Source of the DNA: Clostridia bacterium
Lineage (GTDB): Bacteria > Bacillota > Clostridia > Christensenellales > QALW01
NCBI GenBank assembly: GCA_017516345.1
Contig: JAFXDC010000065.1
Span: 64,481 to 124,637, forward strand
Direction: 5' to 3'
DNA length: 60,157 bases
The translations under genes were made by a program, and so were the position numbers. How positions within the stretch are numbered: the stretch's first letter is position 1; each line of letters begins with the position of its first letter. Positions 32,644 through 40,744 of the stretch are shown here, piece after piece. The notes under the pieces were generated by a model. The model did not search any database. It worked only from the letters and a program-made list of their open reading frames with translations, and was not told the DNA's origin.

Positions 32644-33318
32644 CTAAAGAGTATCATCAAGCCAATCGGGACGCATATATATATTTATTGGCAGACGCTC
32701 TGTTGTGATGCTTTCCGGCAAGTGACTCAGTATTTCGGGTTTTCCGCTTATATACTTAAGTGGAATGGAATATTTATCTGATAGCTTTTCAATTATTTTG
32801 TGACCGAATATCAGATCATCTACTGTGGTGTTGCGTGCCATATTGGTGTTGTTTATCAGGAAATCAACCTTGAGTCGTGCTTTGAGCTGAATATCCTCAA
32901 GCATGACCGAAAGCTCGTCGGTGCCCTTGGAGAAGGGGCGTCTTGCGTTTATGACCATATATGTTACGTAATCATCCGCATCAAGAAAATGCTTGTAGCG
33001 GCCAAGCGCGGTGGCTCCGGTCGCATCGCCACCGACATCTATTATAACCCTTTGATCCTTATCTGCAAATATGCTTTGTATGCTTGCGGGCAGAGAGGGA
33101 ATATCCACTGCGGTATTTGCGAAGGTAGGGCATAAGACCCTTACGCCGTGCTTATTTAAAAGCTCGGTCTGCTCGCTTGAGCGAAAATACGGATTTACGA
33201 TATCGAGATCCACCAAGGTTGTTTTTTTATTTTCCTTAGCATATTTGATTGCGGTGTTTAATGATATTTCGGTTTTGCCGCTTCCGTAATTACCGCAAAA
33301 TATGGTTATTCTGTGCAT
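32644..33318 (-). CDS. P-loop ATPase of the MinD/ParA/CobQ group
   Basis: A 224-aa ATPase. Walker A is CGNYGSGKTE (residues 8-17), TTLVDLDIVNPYFRSSE follows as a Walker A' type acidic motif, and VIIDVGGDATGATALGRY is Walker B. The group includes partitioning, metal-cluster and cobalamin-type ATPases; this particular form, beginning ITIFCGNYGSGKTE, is widespread in Clostridia without an assigned role and is often reported near ferredoxin oxidoreductases. None is seen here. It lies upstream of the RelA-like gene on the same strand, 83 nt apart. Confidence 0.75.
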   Translation of the reverse strand: MHRITIFCGNYGSGKTEISLNTAIKYAKENKKTTLVDLDIVNPYFRSSEQTELLNKHGVRVLCPTFANTAVDIPSLPASIQSIFADKDQRVIIDVGGDATGATALGRYKHFLDADDYVTYMVINARRPFSKGTDELSVMLEDIQLKARLKVDFLINNTNMARNTTVDDLIFGHKIIEKLSDKYSIPLKYISGKPEILSHLPESITTERLPINIYMRPDWLDDTL

Positions 33319-33507
33319 GATAAGCTCCTTAAGAATGTTTATTTTTGCTATTCGTATCTATTATAGCAAAAAATCTCCGACTTTTCTATAATATTTAATA
33401 AAATTATGTGAATAATAAATAAATTTTTATATTTTTTTAATAAAAGGGTTTAAATTTATTTAGAAATGTGATAAAATAAACTATATTGAGTTATCGGGGG
33501 TGATTTC

Positions 33508-34404
33508 GTGGGTGAATTTTTCGAAAATGTATGGCAGTCCATTACATTGTTATTCACGACCCAAATAGGAATAGGCGATATTTTTGATATCATTATTGTA
33601 TCCGTTATTTTGTATATGATATTAAGAGTCACTCAACGCACAAAGGCACAGCAGGTCCTTAAGGGCTTGGGAATGCTTCTTGTGCTTGCGGTTATTTCGT
33701 CATGGCTTAACCTTTCGGTGATCAACTGGATTTTTTCCACAATTCTTCAATGGATGCTTCTTATTGTGGTCATTATATTCCAGCCTGAGCTCAGACAACT
33801 GCTTGAGCAATTGGGCAGGGGCGGAATGTGGATGAAAAAGGATCGCAAGAATCAAAATAATAATAAGGAACAGGATGACAAGATCATTCAGGAGATCATA
33901 AAGACTGCGCAGAATCTTTCAAGAAGAAAGGTGGGCGCCCTGATAGTGATCCAACAAAACAGCTCGCTTTCCGATATTACCGATTCGGGTACCAGAATAG
34001 ATTCCGAGATCAGCAGCATGCTGCTTGAAAACATCTTTGAGCCCAATACTCCTCTGCACGATGGTGCGGTCGTATTGACCGATAAAAGAATTAAGGCGGC
34101 GGGATGCTTCTTACCTCTTTCGGAAAACACCCTTATAGATAAAAAGCTTGGAACCAGACACCGCGCTGCTCTTGGCGTTTCCGAAAGGACTGATGCCATA
34201 GCGTTGGTGATCAGCGAGGAGACCGGTGTTATTTCTTACACAAAGGGCGGAAATATATATCGCTATATCGATTCAAGATCCTTGCGCGAGCTACTGGAAG
34301 CGGCGTTCTATACCGGCAAGGAAGACGGCAATTGGTTTATAAGACTTGAGAATCAGATCCGTTCGTTCTTGCGTTCGGATAAGGATCGCAATGATGGTAA
34401 TTAG
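33508..34404 (+). CDS. cdaA: Diadenylate cyclase CdaA
   Basis: A 298-aa membrane enzyme that makes c-di-AMP from two ATP. Three hydrophobic segments (DIFDIIIVSVILYMIL, GLGMLLVLAVISSWL, FSTILQWMLLIVVIIF) precede the DAC domain, with the catalytic DGA in PLHDGAVVLT and RHR in GTRHRAALGVS. The GTG start at 33508 follows GGGGGTG. It is followed by cdaR, its usual regulator, 35 nt downstream; the third usual member, glmM, is absent. Confidence 0.95.
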   Translation: MGEFFENVWQSITLLFTTQIGIGDIFDIIIVSVILYMILRVTQRTKAQQVLKGLGMLLVLAVISSWLNLSVINWIFSTILQWMLLIVVIIFQPELRQLLEQLGRGGMWMKKDRKNQNNNKEQDDKIIQEIIKTAQNLSRRKVGALIVIQQNSSLSDITDSGTRIDSEISSMLLENIFEPNTPLHDGAVVLTDKRIKAAGCFLPLSENTLIDKKLGTRHRAALGVSERTDAIALVISEETGVISYTKGGNIYRYIDSRSLRELLEAAFYTGKEDGNWFIRLENQIRSFLRSDKDRNDGN

Positions 34405-34439
34405 ATCTTCCGATAAAGAATTGAAAGGGGGATGTTGGC

Positions 34440-35738
34440 ATGTCGGAAATGAATTCAAATGTAAATATACAAAGAACAAGAACCGTCAAGGAAGTGGTGA
34501 CGCATAATTTTGGATTAAAGCTGCTTTCTGTAATATTTGCGATTTTGCTTTGGTTTTACGTTGTAAATGAAACCAACCCTATAAAGGTGAGGCATTATGA
34601 TAATATAACCATAAGTATTGTGGGGAAGGAGGAGCTTACTGCTCAGAAGCTTATACCGCTTGAGTCATTAAGGTCTATTCTTCCGCAGGCTAAGGTGTCG
34701 TTAAACGTTCCTCACAGTGAAATATCCACTATCTCTGCAGCAAATATAGAGGTTACCCTTGATCTTAGCGGAATCAGTGCTCCGGGTAAATATCAGGTGC
34801 CGCTTAAGGTCAAGTCGGGAAACGCGGACGTCACCGTAGCATCCTTCAGTCCTACTTCGATAGAGGTGGTAATAGACGAGCTTGCATCTGCGGTGGTCCC
34901 GGTGAGACTCTCTACGATCGGGAAGCTGCCCGACGATCTTTATAAAGGAGTTGCACAAACGGACCCTGAGACCTTGCAGATAAGCGGTCCGGAAAGCTAT
35001 ATATCGTGTATAACCAGAGCACAGATAGAGGTGGATCTGTCCACCATGTCTGACGGATACAGCGCTTCAATGCAATATGTATTTCTTGATAAGGACGGCA
35101 ACCCCGTAAGCGGAGAAAACATTGATGCAAACAGAGAAGTAGTGCTTGTTGACATGGGTATACTCAGCAAGAAAACAGTTCCGCTTGAGTTTATGAGCTG
35201 CTTAAAGAACGTAGATAAGATGGCGGAGGGGTACTCTGTTGCCGAGGTAAGCTCCTCGCTTGAGAGTGTGACCATTATAGGCGACGGCGCTACGCTTGAG
35301 AATATAAACAGGATCTTTATAGAGGATGTTGATATGACCGGAATAGGCCCGGAAACAACAAGCATGGATGCCGTTATGATAGTGCCGGAGGGGGTACAGC
35401 TTCTTGATGCGAAGCAACCGGTTCTCAGCTTTGATATTGCGGAGAAGCAAATAAGCAAGGAGCTGCTTGTTGATATTAAATATGTCTGCAACCCCGAATA
35501 TACTGTCGTATCAGATGTTTTGCAGGCAAAGGTTACCGTAAACGGCGGATATTTCTCAGTGGCAAATATGGAGCCTGAGGATATATCGGTCAAGGCCGAT
35601 ACGACCGCACTTGAGGCGGGACTAAGCACCGTTAAATTAAATATTACTCTTAAGGACGTTGACCCTCTGCTTACGGTAACTGCCGAGCCCGATTCCGTGC
35701 AAGTAACGTTGTTACTTCAGGAGGCAGGGGATACATAA
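34440..35738 (+). CDS. cdaR: CdaR, YbbR-domain regulator of CdaA
   Basis: A 432-aa protein with one N-terminal membrane helix (FGLKLLSVIFAILLWFYVV) and four YbbR repeats outside the cell. The repeats can be traced by motifs such as VTLDLSGISAPGKYQVPL, IEVDLSTMSDGYSASMQYVF, EDVDMTGIGPETTSMDAVM and VKADTTALEAGLSTVKLN. CdaR binds CdaA and modulates c-di-AMP synthesis. The gene ends before a strong hairpin at 35837. Confidence 0.92.
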   Translation: MSEMNSNVNIQRTRTVKEVVTHNFGLKLLSVIFAILLWFYVVNETNPIKVRHYDNITISIVGKEELTAQKLIPLESLRSILPQAKVSLNVPHSEISTISAANIEVTLDLSGISAPGKYQVPLKVKSGNADVTVASFSPTSIEVVIDELASAVVPVRLSTIGKLPDDLYKGVAQTDPETLQISGPESYISCITRAQIEVDLSTMSDGYSASMQYVFLDKDGNPVSGENIDANREVVLVDMGILSKKTVPLEFMSCLKNVDKMAEGYSVAEVSSSLESVTIIGDGATLENINRIFIEDVDMTGIGPETTSMDAVMIVPEGVQLLDAKQPVLSFDIAEKQISKELLVDIKYVCNPEYTVVSDVLQAKVTVNGGYFSVANMEPEDISVKADTTALEAGLSTVKLNITLKDVDPLLTVTAEPDSVQVTLLLQEAGDT

Positions 35739-35836
35739 AGCAGTGCAAAATGCGCGTTTTGTGTGTTTATTTTAAACTGTATAAGGTTAAAAGAAATATT
35801 AATACGAAAAGAACCTTTAGTAGCGTTGATTCAGCC

Positions 35837-35880
35837 ATGCCGCCTGTAGCAATTTCGAGGTTGCTGCGGGCGGCATTTTA
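35837..35880 (+). terminator. Terminator of cdaA-cdaR operon
   Basis: Long arms ATGCCGCCTGTAGCAA / TTGCTGCGGGCGGCAT with an 8-nt loop, followed by TTTA. About 100 nt separate it from the cdaR stop; nothing else was seen in that stretch. Confidence 0.7.
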
Positions 35881-35959
35881 TACATTTCGGATCTCAACCA
35901 ATGCTTTGCCGCTTCGCGGATAATTCTCCGTTTTAGAGAAATAATAAAAAATCGCTCTA

Positions 35960-35988
35960 TTGATTCTACCGTTGGTTTCGTTTATAAT
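35960..35988 (+). promoter_or_regulatory. Promoter of truncated HTH gene
   Basis: TTGATT (35960-35965), 17-nt spacer, perfect TATAAT (35983-35988), so the broken gene still has its promoter. Confidence 0.55.
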
Positions 35989-36034
35989 ATACTCACAAGT
36001 TCCGGAGCTTGAATTTTTTTGAGAGGTTGAAAAT

Positions 36035-36178
36035 ATGTACGAATGTAAGATTGCAGAAAAATTGGCGGCCCTTCGCATATCAAACGGAGTAACGCAAGAG
36101 GATGTAGCTCAAAGCTTGTCCGTATCAAATAAGACCATATCAAAATGGGAGAACGGTTGTACACAAATCAAGGCGTAG
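36035..36178 (+). pseudogene. Truncated XRE-type helix-turn-helix regulator (47 aa)
   Basis: The frame encodes a standard lambda-repressor-like domain (KIAEKLAALRISNGVTQEDVA, then SVSNKTISKWENG) and stops after TQIKA. The usual fourth and fifth helices are missing. The last codons and the TAG lie inside the first palindrome of the repeat array (CAAGGC GTA GCCTTG), so the array appears to have interrupted the gene. Promoter and ribosome binding site (GAGAGGTTG) remain, so a short product may still be made. Confidence 0.6.
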
Positions 36179-36345
36179 CCTTGTATATCATCAATTCCGA
36201 AGGAATTGCATATCATCAACACAAAGTGTTGTATATCATCAAGCCGTAGGTAGATACACGCTGACGCGTGATGAGATACACGGCGTTGCCGTGATGATAT
36301 CCAGCCCCGCAGGGGCTGATGATATGCCAAACCTGCGGCTTGGAT
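36167..36345. repeat. Array of different short palindromes joined by a constant linker
   Basis: Six hairpins with different arms (CAAGGC/GCCTTG, CAATTCC/GGAATTG, CAACAC/GTGTTG, CACGC/GCGTG, CACGGC/GCCGTG, AGCCCC/GGGGCT), most with 3-nt loops, are separated by TATATCATCA or CATATCATCA in the first half and by TGATGATAT or close variants in the second. The linkers of the two halves are complementary. An outer stem, CAAGCCGTAGGT with ACCTGCGGCTTG, encloses the last three. It begins within the HTH gene and ends just before the tRNA-Ala terminator. No coding capacity is seen. Confidence 0.75.
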
Positions 36346-36349
36346 AAAT

Positions 36350-36386
36350 AAAAAGAGAACTTTTGGTAGACAAAAGTTCTCTTTTT
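36350..36386 (-). terminator. Terminator of tRNA-Ala
   Basis: Perfect 16-bp arms AAAAAGAGAACTTTTG / CAAAAGTTCTCTTTTT with a 5-nt loop, two bases beyond the tRNA 3' end. Confidence 0.9.
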
Positions 36387-36388
36387 GT

Positions 36389-36464
36389 TGGTGGAGATAA
36401 GCGGATTCGAACCGCTGGCCTGTTACATGCGAAGCAACCGCTCTACCAACTGAGCTATACCCCC
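36389..36464 (-). tRNA. tRNA-Ala(CGC)
   Basis: On the minus strand the acceptor GGGGGTA pairs with TATCTCC, which places the alanine identity pair G3-U70; discriminator A and an encoded CCA follow. The anticodon stem GTTGC/GTAAC holds the loop TTCGCAT, anticodon CGC. D-arm TAGCTCAGTTGGTAGAGC and T-arm AGCGGTTCGAATCCGCT are standard. Confidence 0.93.
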
Positions 36465-36545
36465 TGGACAAATGTATTTTATCACGATGGATAAAAGGTG
36501 TCAAGAATTAATTATATTTATTGAGCTAAAAAATAAAAATAGTGC

Positions 36546-36574
36546 TTGCAAAAAAATAAAGTATATGCTACAAT
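36546..36574 (+). promoter_or_regulatory. Promoter of rpsF-ssb-rpsR operon
   Basis: TTGCAA (36546-36551), 17-nt spacer, TACAAT (36569-36574), 58 nt before rpsF. Confidence 0.6.
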
Positions 36575-36632
36575 AATTTGCCGATATTCCTTGCTCTTTT
36601 TTAGAGCCATAGACCATAAGGAGGTGAATGTA

Positions 36633-36920
36633 ATGAATAAATATGAAGCAATGTATATCATTAAGCCTACCGTTGAGGCTGAGGCAAGAACTGCTGTAAT
36701 CGAGAAGTTCTCTCAGATCATCAGTGCAAACGGCGGTAATGTTGAGACCGTTGAGGAGCTTGGCATGAGAAAGCTTGCATATGAAATCAACTACATCGGA
36801 GAAGGTTTCTACGTTTTAGTTAATTTCACTGCCGATGCTGCTCTGCCCGCAGAGCTGGAAAGAAATTTCCGCATCAACGAGAACATCATGCGTTATATTG
36901 TCATTAAGAAGGAAGCATAA
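36633..36920 (+). CDS. rpsF: 30S ribosomal protein S6
   Basis: A 95-aa S6: MNKYEAMYIIKPTVE at the start, ELGMRKLAYEINYIGEGFYVLVNF and the closing FRINENIMRYIVIK. AAGGAGG lies upstream; frames extending further 5' cross the promoter. It leads the conserved rpsF-ssb-rpsR operon, in which S6 and S18 bind together on 16S rRNA. Confidence 0.96.
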   Translation: MNKYEAMYIIKPTVEAEARTAVIEKFSQIISANGGNVETVEELGMRKLAYEINYIGEGFYVLVNFTADAALPAELERNFRINENIMRYIVIKKEA

Positions 36921-36941
36921 GCCGAAAGGAAGTATTTAATT

Positions 36942-37382
36942 ATGAATAGGGTCATTTTAGTTGGTAATCTTACACGCGATCCGGAGCTGAGAGCAACTGC
37001 GAGCGGTATATCGGTATGCACTTTTACCATTGCGGTAAACAAGCGCATTAGCCGCGAGGCTCAGGCACAGGGCGCAAGAGATGCTGAATTTATTAACATT
37101 GTTGTTTGGCGCGGACAGGCTGACAACTGCGCAAAATATCTTGCTAAAGGTAGAAAAGTAGGTATTGTCGGTTCGTTGCAGACAAGAAGTTATGATGCAC
37201 AAGACGGTAGTAAGCGTTATATTACCGAAGTTGTTGCGGATGATGTGGAATTCCTTTCACCCGCAGGTGAATCCCGTTCAAATGTAATGCCGCCCGAGGC
37301 ACACCCTGCAAACAGCTTTGACATTCCGTCGGGCTATACCGAGGGTGTACAACCTGTTGACAATGAAGAACTGCCCTTTTAA
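36942..37382 (+). CDS. ssb: Single-stranded DNA-binding protein
   Basis: A 146-aa SSB with an OB-fold (MNRVILVGNLTRDPELRATASGISVCTFTIAVNK ... INIVVWRGQADNCAKYLAKGRKVGIVGSLQTRSY) and the acidic interaction tail ending NEELPF, close to the usual DDDIPF. The linker is short. It sits between rpsF and rpsR as in most Firmicutes. Confidence 0.95.
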   Translation: MNRVILVGNLTRDPELRATASGISVCTFTIAVNKRISREAQAQGARDAEFINIVVWRGQADNCAKYLAKGRKVGIVGSLQTRSYDAQDGSKRYITEVVADDVEFLSPAGESRSNVMPPEAHPANSFDIPSGYTEGVQPVDNEELPF

Positions 37383-37407
37383 TTTGTAACGAAGGAGGAT
37401 AATGATA

Positions 37408-37659
37408 ATGTCTGAAAAGGAATTTACCAAAAAGCCCAGAATGAACCGTAAGCCCCGTAGAAAGGTTTGCCAGTTCTGCGCAGATAAGGTTGAAGCCATT
37501 GATTATAAGGATGCCGCAAAGCTTCGTCGCTTTGTATCCGAGCGTGGTAAGATCATGCCCCGTCGCATGACCGGTACCTGCGCTAAGCATCAGCGCGAGC
37601 TTGCTATTGCTATTAAGCGTGCAAGAGTTATGGCTCTTCTGCCTTACAGCGCTGACTAA
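37408..37659 (+). CDS. rpsR: 30S ribosomal protein S18
   Basis: An 83-aa S18 with [62 protein letters not shown]. The CxxC...CxxH pattern marks the zinc-binding form. An ATG at 37402 is also in frame, but AGGAGG is better spaced for 37408. A strong terminator follows. Confidence 0.95.
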   Translation: MSEKEFTKKPRMNRKPRRKVCQFCADKVEAIDYKDAAKLRRFVSERGKIMPRRMTGTCAKHQRELAIAIKRARVMALLPYSAD

Positions 37660-37676
37660 GCATTTATATAATATTT

Positions 37677-37702
37677 AAAAGCGTGCAGATGCACGCTTTT
37701 TT
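37677..37702 (+). terminator. Terminator of rpsF-ssb-rpsR
   Basis: Arms AAAAGCGTGCA / TGCACGCTTTT with a GA loop, then TT. Confidence 0.92.
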
Positions 37703-37707
37703 ACTGC

Positions 37708-37735
37708 AAAAAAGAGCGTTTTTGGCGCTCTTTTT
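37708..37735 (-). terminator. Terminator of yerC
   Basis: Arms AAAAAGAGCG / CGCTCTTTTT around TTTTTGG; it lies 16 bases past the stop of the minus-strand gene. Confidence 0.8.
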
Positions 37736-37750
37736 ACAATATATCATAAT

Positions 37751-38059
37751 TTATTTATTAGCTTTATCGCAGTCATTGACCTTTACGACCAAGGAATACC
37801 CGCCTGCACCGTATTTAAGACAACGGTTAATGCGACTTATAGTGGCTGTACTGACTCCCGTTTGTTGGGCTATTTCGGCATAGGTCACGTTATCTGCAAG
37901 CATGTAGGCTACGTCTAAACGTTGTGCCATAGCCTGGAGCTCGCTGATTGAGCATAGATCTTCAAAAAAACGGTAGCATTGCTCGCGGTCTTTCAGTTTT
38001 AAGATTGCATCAAAAAGTGCATCAATGCTTTCGGATTCGAGCTTAGAACGATAATTCAT
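37751..38059 (-). CDS. yerC: YerC/YecD family TrpR-related regulator
   Basis: A 102-aa protein of the YerC/YecD family, TrpR-superfamily DNA-binding proteins of unassigned target. It has the helix-turn-helix DNVTYAEIAQQTGVSTATISRINRCLKYGAGGY, preceded by FFEDLCSISELQAMAQRLDVAYML, the pattern that defines the family. The ATG at 38059 has AAGGAG; an upstream in-frame TTG is less likely. It has its own promoter and terminator. Confidence 0.88.
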   Translation of the reverse strand: MNYRSKLESESIDALFDAILKLKDREQCYRFFEDLCSISELQAMAQRLDVAYMLADNVTYAEIAQQTGVSTATISRINRCLKYGAGGYSLVVKVNDCDKANK

Positions 38060-38082
38060 GTAAATCAACTCCTTACTTTATT

Positions 38083-38110
38083 ATTTTAACACATTATTGG
38101 GTAAAATCAA
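38083..38110 (-). promoter_or_regulatory. Promoter of yerC
   Basis: Minus strand TTGATT (38105-38110), 16-nt spacer and TAAAAT (38083-38088), about 24 nt before the start codon. Confidence 0.55.
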
Positions 38111-38191
38111 GTATTTTTTTCTAAGGTGTGTCAAAAAACGTAGAATTATTATTTTCATGTCTATTTTCATTTGAAAATATGATATAAAAAG

Positions 38192-38220
38192 ATGACAAAT
38201 AAGATTGATTGTAGTATAAT
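38192..38220 (+). promoter_or_regulatory. Promoter of SGNH lipoprotein gene
   Basis: ATGACA (38192-38197), 17-nt spacer and a perfect TATAAT (38215-38220), 31 nt before the start codon. Confidence 0.6.
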
Positions 38221-38251
38221 TCATATAAACAAATTGAAAAGGAGATTCAAT

Positions 38252-39550
38252 ATGAAAAAAATTCTAGTCATGCTGGTAGTGGGACTGATGCTGGTGCTTG
38301 CACTGGTCGGATGCACTGACCCTACTGCCACAAACGTACCGTCGAACACTCCCGGTGGCTCGACAGAGGCTCCTACTACGGAAGCTCCGAGCGCCACTCC
38401 CACAACACCCGCAGAAGAGGTCATTGCTACACTTCCTCCTGCAACTCAGAAGCCCGAGGCTCCCGGAGTAGATGAAAATCTTACATACAAGTTTGATCTT
38501 GATGAGATGACCATGCCTATCTGGCAGAGCAATACCATCTATAATGAGTGCATTACCTTCCATAAGGATGAAGCGGGCAATATTACAGCTAAGCTTCTCT
38601 TTAAGCCCATTCAGGTTATTTCCGTAAGGGATAACTCTTTGAAGATCGAGCTTAAGGAGGGTGTTCATTACAAGTTTGATGAAAAAGATCCTCAAACACT
38701 TATCTGGCTTGAGGGAGACGATAACTTCGTTATTCCTTATTGGAATCCCGGCGATCTTTCCAGCCCTCACCAGGATAACTGCGGTACCTCCGGTATGGGT
38801 GGTGCTATAGGTAATATCATGTATTGTGTAGGTGAGTGGCTCTATTCCAAGCAGCTTGCAATTACTTATACTTACGATCTTAACGATAACACCATGCCTC
38901 ACGCGGAATATGCAGGTGCATATTTGCCTAAGACCATTGCTAAGCTTCAGAATAAGGAAAAACTCTCTATTTGCATTTACGGCGACTCTATTTTCACCGG
39001 CTGTGATTCCTCCAGCACATACGGAAGAGAGCCCAAGATCCCCACGTTCTTTAAGCTTCTTCAGACTAAGCTTGCCGATCTGTACGACCATGAAGAAATT
39101 AAGCTCTCTAACCCCTCCGTTGGCGGTTGGCAGGCTGATGACGGTATCGAAAACGTTGGTACCAAGGTAGCAAGAAGAAAGCCTGATCTTGTAATTCTTG
39201 GCTTTGGTATGAATGATTCCGATAAGAGCGGAACCTTGGAGGCTAAAAAGATCCAGCAGATCATGGATGCAATCCTCAAGGAGAATCCCGATTGCGAGTT
39301 TATCGTTGTTTCTACCTTCCAGCCTACTCCTGCCTGGACAGGAAATATTGGCTCTCATGCTGCCGGCTTCAAGACTCTTGAGAAGGTTGGCGTAGCCACA
39401 ATGGATATGTTTGAGCTTCACCAGTATATTCTGGCTAGAAAATACTATCAGGATACTACCGGTAACAACATTAACCATCCCAACGATTATCTTGCAAGAA
39501 TCTATGCTATGCAGCTTCTTACCATGCTGTATGATTATAACGCTCAGTAA
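38252..39550 (+). CDS. SGNH/GDSL hydrolase lipoprotein (carbohydrate esterase-like)
   Basis: A 432-aa surface lipoprotein. The signal peptide ends at LALVGC; a Thr/Pro-rich linker (about residues 30-75) follows. A beta-rich domain precedes the SGNH fold, whose block I is CIYGDSIFTG (catalytic Ser), block III LVILGFGMNDS, and block V near HPNDYLARIYA (catalytic Asp/His; H and D are reversed in order from the common DxxH, so the triad needs checking). Such proteins often deacetylate plant polysaccharides. AAGGAG sits 6 bases from the ATG. Single-gene unit with its own promoter and terminator. Confidence 0.82.
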   Translation: MKKILVMLVVGLMLVLALVGCTDPTATNVPSNTPGGSTEAPTTEAPSATPTTPAEEVIATLPPATQKPEAPGVDENLTYKFDLDEMTMPIWQSNTIYNECITFHKDEAGNITAKLLFKPIQVISVRDNSLKIELKEGVHYKFDEKDPQTLIWLEGDDNFVIPYWNPGDLSSPHQDNCGTSGMGGAIGNIMYCVGEWLYSKQLAITYTYDLNDNTMPHAEYAGAYLPKTIAKLQNKEKLSICIYGDSIFTGCDSSSTYGREPKIPTFFKLLQTKLADLYDHEEIKLSNPSVGGWQADDGIENVGTKVARRKPDLVILGFGMNDSDKSGTLEAKKIQQIMDAILKENPDCEFIVVSTFQPTPAWTGNIGSHAAGFKTLEKVGVATMDMFELHQYILARKYYQDTTGNNINHPNDYLARIYAMQLLTMLYDYNAQ

Positions 39551-39631
39551 TATATAATTGCAGAATAATTTTGTGGCTTGATCCTTATAAAGAGGTTTAT
39601 GAACCTATCCGCAAATTAATGGATTTCTATG

Positions 39632-39663
39632 CTCTCCCTATGTGCAGTAGGGAGAGTTTTTTA
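39632..39663 (+). terminator. Terminator of SGNH lipoprotein gene
   Basis: Arms CTCTCCCTA / TAGGGAGAG with an 8-nt loop, followed by TTTTTTATT, about 80 nt after the stop. Confidence 0.85.
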
Positions 39664-39922
39664 TTATTGCGCTACGTGCTTGTGAGGGGCGCGCCCGGGG
39701 TAATTACACGGATGCCATATGCGTCTGCTGTGTATTTTTTAACCTTATTAATAATACGCGCAGGGTAGTATGAGTGCTGTTTTGGACATCTGAGTTTAGG
39801 TGGTCATTGATACCAAGCTGACTTTTATGATTTTTTGTGTGAAATTTTTCAAATAACTCTGGACTTACAGAATGTAAAATGATAAAATATTTAAGAATTA
39901 CAGTAATATTAGGAGATGTATT
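39664..39922. other. Intergenic stretch, no gene recognised
   Basis: About 260 bp between the terminator and the HAD phosphatase gene. A short open frame through 39571-39768 crosses the terminator and has no start signal, so it was not called. A GC-rich patch (GGGGCGCGCCCGGGG) stands out but has no evident role. AT-rich sequence before 39923 probably holds the next promoter, though no good -35/-10 pair was found. Confidence 0.5.
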
Positions 39923-40684
39923 ATGCCTTGCTTTTGCATAGATCTTGATGGTACGCTTTATAAGGGATCACAGCCGATCAAGCATGCTACAGAATTTCTT
40001 GATACACTCAGAACGAGAAATATAAAGCATATCGCCTTGACCAATTGCCCCGAGCGCAGTGCTAAAGGAGTCAGTGATAGATTGAAGGCGATGGGTATCA
40101 CCGTTGCACCTGAAAACGTGCTCTCTGCGGGGATGACTGCTGCGTCTATGCTAAAGGATAAGGGTATTAATGCCGTCTACGTTCTTGGTAGTGATGCGCT
40201 TAAGCGGGAGTGTACGTCAAGGGGAATTGAAGTGCGGGACCATGACGTTCAAGCTGTGTTAGTAGGATATTATACGGATTTTTGTTACGACCATTTAAAA
40301 ACTGCTTGCATGCTTGCCCTCGAGGGTGCGGAGCTTTTCTGCACAAATCCCGACAATACAATTCCGCAAGGCAATACCTTTATTCCGCATAGTGGTGCAA
40401 TAGCGGCGGCATTGGAGTGTGCTACGGGGAAACGATGCGTTTATATCGGGAAACCGGGGACCCATATGTTGAAGGATGCAATTGAAATCATGTCATGTAA
40501 TAAGGAGGATATTTACATGGTAGGAGATAGGCTTGATACCGATATCATGTTTGGTATAAATTGCGGTGTAAAGACTTGTCTTGTCCTTACGGGAACCACC
40601 ACCCGTCAGATGGTGGATAACAGTGACATAAAGCCCGATTATATCTTTGAAGATCTTGCGGAGCTTTCAAGAACACTGCTTTGA
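39923..40684 (+). CDS. HAD-IIA family phosphatase (NagD-like)
   Basis: A 253-aa HAD hydrolase. Motif I CIDLDGTLYKG provides the nucleophile Asp, motif II is HIALTNCPERS, the lysine of motif III is in YIGKPGTHML, and motif IV is MVGDRLDTDIMFGINCGVKTCLVLTG. The C2 cap between motifs II and III marks class IIA (NagD, p-nitrophenyl phosphatase, phosphoglycolate or glycerol-3-phosphate phosphatases). Substrate unknown. A second HAD-IIA gene in this window (57514) belongs to the glycerol operon. An alpha/beta hydrolase follows 60 nt downstream. Confidence 0.85.
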   Translation: MPCFCIDLDGTLYKGSQPIKHATEFLDTLRTRNIKHIALTNCPERSAKGVSDRLKAMGITVAPENVLSAGMTAASMLKDKGINAVYVLGSDALKRECTSRGIEVRDHDVQAVLVGYYTDFCYDHLKTACMLALEGAELFCTNPDNTIPQGNTFIPHSGAIAAALECATGKRCVYIGKPGTHMLKDAIEIMSCNKEDIYMVGDRLDTDIMFGINCGVKTCLVLTGTTTRQMVDNSDIKPDYIFEDLAELSRTLL

Positions 40685-40744
40685 TATGATGACGGTTAGT
40701 GTTTGAAAATAATACGGCGAATGCCGATGTATAAGGAGATAAAT

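Noticed and set aside
36167-36345. CRISPR array
   Set aside because: There is no constant repeat of 23-40 bp with unique spacers; the constant part is a 9-10 nt linker and the variable parts are palindromes. No cas genes are near.
38264-39478. Minus-strand open frame of 404 codons opposite the SGNH lipoprotein gene
   Set aside because: The plus-strand protein has a lipobox and SGNH motifs; the antisense frame has no domain or ribosome binding site.
39571-39768. 65-codon open frame after the SGNH gene
   Set aside because: It has no ribosome binding site and runs through a strong terminator hairpin.
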